This document shows, in pieces, positions 59,387-64,000 of a DNA stretch of 64,000 bases (positions are counted from its first letter, which is position 1; each line of letters starts with the position of its first letter). Source of the stretch: Paenochrobactrum gallinarii (GTDB lineage Bacteria; Pseudomonadota; Alphaproteobacteria; Rhizobiales; Rhizobiaceae). The stretch covers positions 124,001 to 188,000 of the forward strand of contig NZ_JACIIU010000002.1 of the NCBI RefSeq assembly GCF_014205685.1, in the 5' to 3' direction. The translations under genes were made by a program, and so were the position numbers. The notes beneath the pieces were generated by a model that saw nothing but the letters and a program-made list of their open reading frames with translations, was not told the origin of the DNA and searched no databases.

Positions 59387-60187
59387 ATGCTTATCAGCCG
59401 TCTCAAGCAGGTGAAGTCCTGCCCATGGCATTTCAAGACCGCTTTGAAAGGCGGTCTTTTGCTTATCAGCACAGCACTGCTCAGCACCTCCTTTGTGCAA
59501 GCACAAGAACCGGTATTGAAGCCGGACTGGTCGTTGGTGCGCCCGAAGGCGCAAAATGACAATAACCGCCTGCCCTCAGATCGTCTGCCAGCACCATCAG
59601 CTCAACAAAATTTCGACTTTTATGTGCTTTCGCTCTCTTGGTCGCCAAGTTTTTGCGCGACAGATAGCAGAGGCGGAAATAGCGAACAATGCAATATCAA
59701 TCGACGTGACGGGTTTCTCGTACATGGTCTTTGGCCACAAAATGAAAATGGTTATCCGAAAGATTGCGCAATCGGCAGCAATGCCAGACAGCGCAATTAC
59801 GTGCCTCGCCAGATTACAGCCTCCCTACATGACATCATGCCTTCTGCCGGTTTAGTCCGCCATCAATGGCGCAAACACGGCACCTGTTCGGGCTTGAACC
59901 AAGAGGCTTATTTTTCCACGCTTCGGCAGGCATTTAACAAGATTGTCATTCCGCCAAGCCTGCAAAATGTCAGCACCACACGTAGTGTCGATCCGGCTCT
60001 CATCGAAAAAGCTTTCATTGCCGACAATCCGACAATGAAAAACAACGGAATTTCTGTAACCTGTAAGAAAAACTACTTACAGGAAGTGCGCATCTGCATG
60101 ACAAAAGACCTGCAATTGCGGTCTTGTGCAGCAGTTGATCGCGCCTCATGCCGCAGCCGGTCTATCACGCTTCCGGCCACACGCTAA
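59387..60187 (+). CDS. Secreted ribonuclease of the RNase T2 family
   Basis: A 266-residue secreted endoribonuclease; E. coli RNase I is the periplasmic relative. A signal segment ends at about residue 40 (STSFVQAQ). The two conserved active-site blocks are visible: GFLVHGLWPQ (histidine about 113) and VRHQWRKHGTCSGL (lysine-histidine about 162-163). In the second block the usual glutamate of HEWxKHG is glutamine. Several cysteines fit the family disulfides. It starts ATG 59387, six bases after the preceding secreted-protein gene. Confidence 0.92.
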   Translation: MLISRLKQVKSCPWHFKTALKGGLLLISTALLSTSFVQAQEPVLKPDWSLVRPKAQNDNNRLPSDRLPAPSAQQNFDFYVLSLSWSPSFCATDSRGGNSEQCNINRRDGFLVHGLWPQNENGYPKDCAIGSNARQRNYVPRQITASLHDIMPSAGLVRHQWRKHGTCSGLNQEAYFSTLRQAFNKIVIPPSLQNVSTTRSVDPALIEKAFIADNPTMKNNGISVTCKKNYLQEVRICMTKDLQLRSCAAVDRASCRSRSITLPATR

Positions 60188-60209
60188 ACAAAGAAGAAAA
60201 GGTATAGCC

Positions 60210-60812
60210 TTGATTCAAATCCTTTATTCCCCCACCTCGCCCTATAGTGCCAAAGTGCGCATGGCGGCGAAGCATGCCGGTTTGGAATTTGAAAGCGTTA
60301 TGGTCAACACATCTGTTGCGCCAGAAAATCTGATTTCCGCAAATCCATTGGGCAAAATTCCGGTTTTAATTACCGTCGATGGTCAGTCGGTATTCGATAG
60401 CCGCTGCATCACCCAATATATCAACCGCGTGACCGGTTCAAAATTGTTTCCGCGCCAGAGCGAAAAACGTCTTGATGCTGAAAAGCTCGAAGCACTGGCA
60501 GATGGTCTTTGCGATGTGCTGATTACGCAGATCTATGAGCGCCGCTTTCGCCCGGAAGAAAAAGTACATATCCCCTGGCTTGAGAAACAGTGGGAGAAAA
60601 CCGAACGCGTACTCGCCATGCTTGACGAAACGCCGCCACGCATCGGCAAGCGCATTCATGGCGGCCATATCGCACTTGCCGCAGCCATGAGCTATCTGGC
60701 TTTGCGTTTTGAAGGTCGCTGGGAAAAGAAATATCCAAAATTGAAGCGCTGGCAAAAGCGCTTCAATGATCTGCATCCGGATCTGGCTGAATTTTTGCCT
60801 CGCGCCGTATAA
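60210..60812 (+). CDS. Glutathione S-transferase family protein
   Basis: A 200-residue GST-fold protein. The N-terminal thioredoxin-like domain shows ILYSPTSPYSAKVRMAAKHA, the ENLISANPLGKIPVLI cis-proline region and FDSRCITQYINR; the C-terminal helical domain follows. The start is TTG at 60210: AAAAGG lies seven bases upstream, and no ATG or GTG fits the family N-terminus. It follows the RNase gene by 22 bases on the same strand. Substrate unknown; detoxification or a stringent-starvation-like role are both possible. Confidence 0.88.
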   Translation: MIQILYSPTSPYSAKVRMAAKHAGLEFESVMVNTSVAPENLISANPLGKIPVLITVDGQSVFDSRCITQYINRVTGSKLFPRQSEKRLDAEKLEALADGLCDVLITQIYERRFRPEEKVHIPWLEKQWEKTERVLAMLDETPPRIGKRIHGGHIALAAAMSYLALRFEGRWEKKYPKLKRWQKRFNDLHPDLAEFLPRAV

Positions 60813-60818
60813 GATTTT

Positions 60819-60847
60819 AAAAGCCCGCCTGTTTCAAGCGGGCTTTT
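60819..60847 (+). terminator. Terminator after the GST gene
   Basis: AAAAGCCCGC (60819-60828) and GCGGGCTTTT (60838-60847), ten-base stem with a nine-base loop. Confidence 0.88.
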
Positions 60848-60866
60848 CTTATTCAAACGCAATAAA

Positions 60867-60896
60867 AAAAGCCGGACAGTTTCCTGTCCGGCTTTT
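60867..60896 (-). terminator. Terminator after omp25
   Basis: AAAAGCCGGACAG (60867-60879) and CTGTCCGGCTTTT (60884-60896), thirteen-base stem with a four-base loop; the minus strand continues with TTT. Two opposed terminators stand back to back here. Confidence 0.93.
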
Positions 60897-60919
60897 CACT
60901 AAGTCTTGAATTTCAAGAA

Positions 60920-61567
60920 TTAGAACTTGTATGCAACGCCGAGACGAACGTCATGTGTCTGCAGCTTGGACTTGATGTCACCTGAATCAAGTGCGAAAGT
61001 CTTGTTGCCGAAATCGCTGTAGCGGTATTCTACACGACCCAGAACGTTTTCGGTCAGCTTGGCTTCAAGACCACCACCAGCAGTCCAACCAGCGCGGAAC
61101 TTGCTTGAGCTGCTTGTTGCATTGCTTACTTTGATCTGCGCACCGGCAACACCAGCGGTCAGGTAAGGCATGACAACGCCCATATCTACACCAAGACGTG
61201 CACGCAGGGAGCCGTCAAAACCCTGCTTGGCTTCGATGTTGCCTACGGTCTTCTTGGCCCATGAGTAGCCTGCATCACCTTCAACACCGTATACGATGTT
61301 GTCCTGCTGGAAGTTCCAGCCAGCGAATGCGCCCATTTTGAACTTGTCGGACTTGATGTTGCCAACAGTGGCATTGTCAGTTTTGAACTTGTTCCAGCCA
61401 TAACCAAGGTGAAGACCGGTGTAACCGCCAGCCCAACCATACTGTGGAGCAACTTCAACTGGTGCAGGAACAGGAGGCTGTTCCATGATAGCATCAGCAG
61501 CAAGTGCCGGCGCAGCGATTGGGAGTGCAATAACAGAAGCAATAAGAATTGATTTAAGAGTGCGCAT
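60920..61567 (-). CDS. omp25: Outer membrane beta-barrel protein, Omp25/Omp31 family
   Basis: A 215-residue eight-strand-type outer membrane protein resembling Brucella Omp25. The start [16 protein letters not shown] at 61567 has a strong AAGGAGAA site, and the signal peptide ends at ALAADA (about 23). The mature part begins with a proline-rich stretch ([20 protein letters not shown]), then repeated aromatic/glycine strands ([53 protein letters not shown]) and ends with LGVAYKF, the terminal phenylalanine used by the BAM machinery. It is probably abundant and anchors the outer membrane. It is the best taxonomic marker here. Confidence 0.94.
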   Translation of the reverse strand: MRTLKSILIASVIALPIAAPALAADAIMEQPPVPAPVEVAPQYGWAGGYTGLHLGYGWNKFKTDNATVGNIKSDKFKMGAFAGWNFQQDNIVYGVEGDAGYSWAKKTVGNIEAKQGFDGSLRARLGVDMGVVMPYLTAGVAGAQIKVSNATSSSSKFRAGWTAGGGLEAKLTENVLGRVEYRYSDFGNKTFALDSGDIKSKLQTHDVRLGVAYKF

Positions 61568-61958
61568 GGCATTCTCCTTGATAATATTCAAACTCGTTGA
61601 CGAACCCCATATCGAAACATCAGCTCTTGGGAATGTCTGATCCGATCGACATGTGCTCGCTGTCACAAACGCAACATCGTTTCTAAATAAGGCGTCTTGT
61701 GCCCCCTTTGGTGACAGAAAACTGACAAAAGCATGGCTGAAATGTGATGTGTTATTTTAGCAACAAAGAAATTAATGACTGTTTTTGTAAAACCACTCGC
61801 ACAGAGCTATATCAAATATTGCAGGTAGATTTCACAAAGAGGCTGAATTTATTGCATTATTTTGCAAGCAATAGCTTCACACCAGCATTTTGTGGTAGAT
61901 AAATATTCGTTTAATGTGCCTGATTTGAACGCCTGACAAATGTAAGGGTTTGTTTACC
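61568..61958. promoter_or_regulatory. Divergent region between omp25 and the SDR gene
   Basis: About 390 AT-rich bases with no gene. The omp25 5' untranslated region and promoter should lie near 61600-61750, and that of the SDR gene near 61850-61940 (TAAGGG at 61943-61948 is its ribosome binding site). TGCATTATTTTGCAAGCAATAGC near 61850 contains small dyads; nothing specific was assigned. Confidence 0.35.
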
Positions 61959-62744
61959 GTGTTATCCAGATTTCAAAGTGATGATAGTCATAACCCGCCA
62001 GTTTTGGTGACCGGAGGCGCGCGCCGCATCGGAAAAGCTATCATTGAAGATATGGCTGCACATAATTTTCCCGTCATCATCCATTGTAATGATTCTGTTA
62101 CGGACGCTAAATCACTCAAACAAGAGATTATCTCGCGCGGCGGTCAGGCAGAGATCGTAAAAGCCGACCTCACATCCATGCCGGATGTGCGCACCTTAAT
62201 CAAAAAAGCCTCTGAACCTTTCGGCGCTATTGGTATTCTTATTAATAATGCGTCGCTTTTTGAAAATGATCAGATTGGCCACCTTGATGAAGCCTTATGG
62301 GATCGCCACTTTATGGTGCATGTAAAGGCACCGGTTTTTCTGGCTGAAAGCATGGCGCAAGCTTTACCAGCAGACCAAACAGGCATGATCGTCAATATGA
62401 TTGACCAGCGTGTTTTGAAACTGAACCCGCAATTTTACTCTTACACATTGTCCAAATCCGCTTTATGGACGGCAACCCGCACATTGGCTCAAAGTCTGGC
62501 TCCGCGCATTCGCGTCAATGCTGTTTCTCCCGGCCCGACTTTACCGAGCGAACGACAAGACCCGCGTGATTTTAATGAGCAGGTCGCCAAGGTCTTGTTG
62601 CAGCGTGCGCCGGATTTAGACGAATTCGGACAAGCGATCAGAACTTTATGGGATTTGAAATCCGTGACAGGTCAGATGCTATGCCTAGATGGCGGCCAGC
62701 ACCTTGCATGGGAGACACCCGACATTGCAGGCATTAATGAATGA
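61959..62744 (+). CDS. Short-chain dehydrogenase/reductase family protein
   Basis: A 261-residue SDR, NAD(P)-dependent, substrate unknown. The cofactor site is [16 protein letters not shown] with an arginine pair that suggests NADPH, then NNASLFEND, and the catalytic YTLSKSALW (tyrosine and lysine), followed by [16 protein letters not shown]. The arrangement resembles pteridine or folate-type reductases (FolM-like), but that is a guess. GTG 61959 is chosen for its TAAGGG at ten bases; a TTG at 61950 is too close. Its stop overlaps the uvrC start by four bases. Confidence 0.88.
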   Translation: MLSRFQSDDSHNPPVLVTGGARRIGKAIIEDMAAHNFPVIIHCNDSVTDAKSLKQEIISRGGQAEIVKADLTSMPDVRTLIKKASEPFGAIGILINNASLFENDQIGHLDEALWDRHFMVHVKAPVFLAESMAQALPADQTGMIVNMIDQRVLKLNPQFYSYTLSKSALWTATRTLAQSLAPRIRVNAVSPGPTLPSERQDPRDFNEQVAKVLLQRAPDLDEFGQAIRTLWDLKSVTGQMLCLDGGQHLAWETPDIAGINE

Positions 62745-64000
62745 AGACTCCTTTCCAAGATCTGCCCCCACAGGATTTGGATGAACGTGATGACGGTTCG
62801 CCGGAAACGGTGGCTGATCCTGTCAACAACACAGCTATTGATGCGATTGTCTGGGCTTCGGCTTTACAAGAAAATGACGGAACCGCTGCCGGTTTAACCG
62901 GTGGCGAGGTTATCAATGAATTTGTCAAACGTCTGCCCAATGATCCGGGCGTCTATCGCATGTTTAATAAAGACGGCGATGTGCTTTATGTTGGCAAAGC
63001 ACGCAATCTGAAAAAACGCGTGGTCAATTATGCCCGCCCGACCGGTCACACCAACCGCATTGCACGGATGATTCATGAAACCGTGACAATGGAATTTGTT
63101 GTCACCCGCACCGAGACAGAAGCGCTTCTGCTCGAGGCCAATCTGATCAAGCGATTGCGCCCGCGCTATAATGTGTTGATGCGGGATGATAAATCATTCC
63201 CTTACATCATGATTTCCAACAATCATCGCGCACCCGGCATTTTCAAACATCGTGGCGCACGCTCTAAAGATGGCAATTATTTTGGCCCCTTTGCTTCGGC
63301 TACGGCTGTCACACGCACAATCAATGCGATGCAGCGCGCTTTTTTGCTGCGCACCTGCACTGATTCTTTTTTAGAAAACCGCAGCCGCCCTTGCCTGCTT
63401 TATCAAATCAAGCGTTGTGCCGGCCCATGCACCCATGAAATTTCCGATGAAAATTATCATGAACTGGTGCGCGAAGCCAAATCCTTCCTCTCAGGCAAAA
63501 GTCAGGCGGTGAAAAAACACCTCTCTGAAGCCATGCAAAAAGCATCGCAAGAGCTGGATTTTGAACATGCCGCTGTCTATCGCGACCGCCTGGCAGCGCT
63601 TTCTCATGTGCAATCACATCAGGGCATCAATCCGCAAACTGTCGAAGAAGCAGATGTTTTTGCCATTCATCAGGCAGGCGGCATGACCTGTATTCAGGTG
63701 TTTTTCTTCCGCACCGGACAAAACTGGGGCAATCGCAGCTATTTCCCGAAGGCCGACATCTCTTTGACAGCAGCGGAAGTGCTGGGCGCTTTTCTCTCAC
63801 AGTTTTATGCTGATAAACCTTGCCCGAAACTCATTCTGCTTTCCGAAGAAGTGGAAGATCAATCCTTGATTGAAGAAGCCTTGTCAGCCACGTCCGGTCA
63901 CAGGGTCTATATCAATGTGCCGCAGCGCGGTGAGAAAAAAGACATGGTTGACCATGCCTTCACCAATGCGCGCGAAGCTCTGGGGCGTCGTTTGGCTGAA
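62741..64000 (+). CDS. uvrC: Excinuclease ABC subunit C, 5' part
   Basis: Nuclease that makes both incisions in nucleotide excision repair. The gene starts ATG 62741, overlapping the SDR stop (ATGA), and runs off the window after 420 codons with no stop. An unusual N-terminal leader of about 55 acidic residues ([18 protein letters not shown]) precedes the GIY-YIG nuclease domain ([29 protein letters not shown]). Next come [21 protein letters not shown], the cysteine cluster [17 protein letters not shown] and the UVR motif ([20 protein letters not shown]) for UvrB contact. The RNase H-like C-terminal domain is beyond the window. Confidence 0.95.
   Translation, partial: MKTPFQDLPPQDLDERDDGSPETVADPVNNTAIDAIVWASALQENDGTAAGLTGGEVINEFVKRLPNDPGVYRMFNKDGDVLYVGKARNLKKRVVNYARPTGHTNRIARMIHETVTMEFVVTRTETEALLLEANLIKRLRPRYNVLMRDDKSFPYIMISNNHRAPGIFKHRGARSKDGNYFGPFASATAVTRTINAMQRAFLLRTCTDSFLENRSRPCLLYQIKRCAGPCTHEISDENYHELVREAKSFLSGKSQAVKKHLSEAMQKASQELDFEHAAVYRDRLAALSHVQSHQGINPQTVEEADVFAIHQAGGMTCIQVFFFRTGQNWGNRSYFPKADISLTAAEVLGAFLSQFYADKPCPKLILLSEEVEDQSLIEEALSATSGHRVYINVPQRGEKKDMVDHAFTNAREALGRRLAE

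Overview
The window is a stretch of alphaproteobacterial chromosome, almost entirely housekeeping genes. The predicted Omp25-type outer membrane protein at 60920-61567, the order of the nuo genes, and the runs lon-clpX-clpP, ntrY-ntrX-trkA-hfq-hflX, aroQ-accB-accC and purM-purN all point to the Hyphomicrobiales, close to Brucellaceae. Base composition looks lower in G+C than in Brucella itself (judged by eye). A lower-GC Brucellaceae genus such as Pseudochrobactrum or Paenochrobactrum is my inference, not something tested. No phage, transposase, CRISPR array, tRNA or rRNA was recognised.

Layout. 1-13543 (minus strand): the respiratory complex I operon, nuoA to nuoM in transcription order, with a GFA/CENP-V-type zinc protein gene wedged between nuoC and nuoD; nuoN presumably lies just left of the window. 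13544-15353: a long leader region, a 30-residue membrane micro-ORF and an MscS channel. 15571-22805: hspQ with an apparent CTG start, an aminotransferase, a periplasmic M48 protease, a DsbA-type protein, aroQ, accB-accC and aat. 22849-30308 (minus): DUF2155, the complex I accessory NDUFA12, a GNAT acetyltransferase after gatB, glmS, glmU and ccdA. 30562-36522: DUF3572, rnk with a 30-nt tandem array at its 3' end, SOS-controlled dinB, murI-trmJ and icd. 36772-49634 (minus): hupB, lon, clpX, clpP, hflX, hfq, trkA, ntrX and ntrY. 49932-64000: an SH3-domain protein, hdaA, an AI-2E family permease, purMN, a DUF992 protein, a lone molybdoenzyme, rlmJ, a small secreted protein, an RNase T2, a GST, omp25, an SDR and the 5' part of uvrC.

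Functional themes. Thirteen of the fourteen core complex I subunits plus NDUFA12 imply an aerobic, quinone-linked respiratory chain. GlmU and GlmS feed UDP-GlcNAc synthesis and MurI supplies D-glutamate for peptidoglycan. M48, DsbA-type and CcdA proteins serve envelope protein quality and disulfide chemistry. Lon, ClpXP, HspQ and HU form a proteostasis and nucleoid set; clpP carries a good heat-shock sigma-type promoter and dinB a perfect GTTC-N7-GTTC LexA site.

I see no obviously new multigene system. The most unusual signals are small: (i) short tandem repeats of about 28-30 nt with embedded mini-hairpins directly behind three genes (nuoI, nuoF, rnk), two of them duplicating the gene's own 3' end and stop codon; (ii) a 30-residue transmembrane micro-ORF between mscS and nuoA; (iii) hspQ with no ATG, GTG or TTG start; (iv) the GFA-type gene inside the nuo operon; (v) an NtrX without the sigma-54 contact loop.
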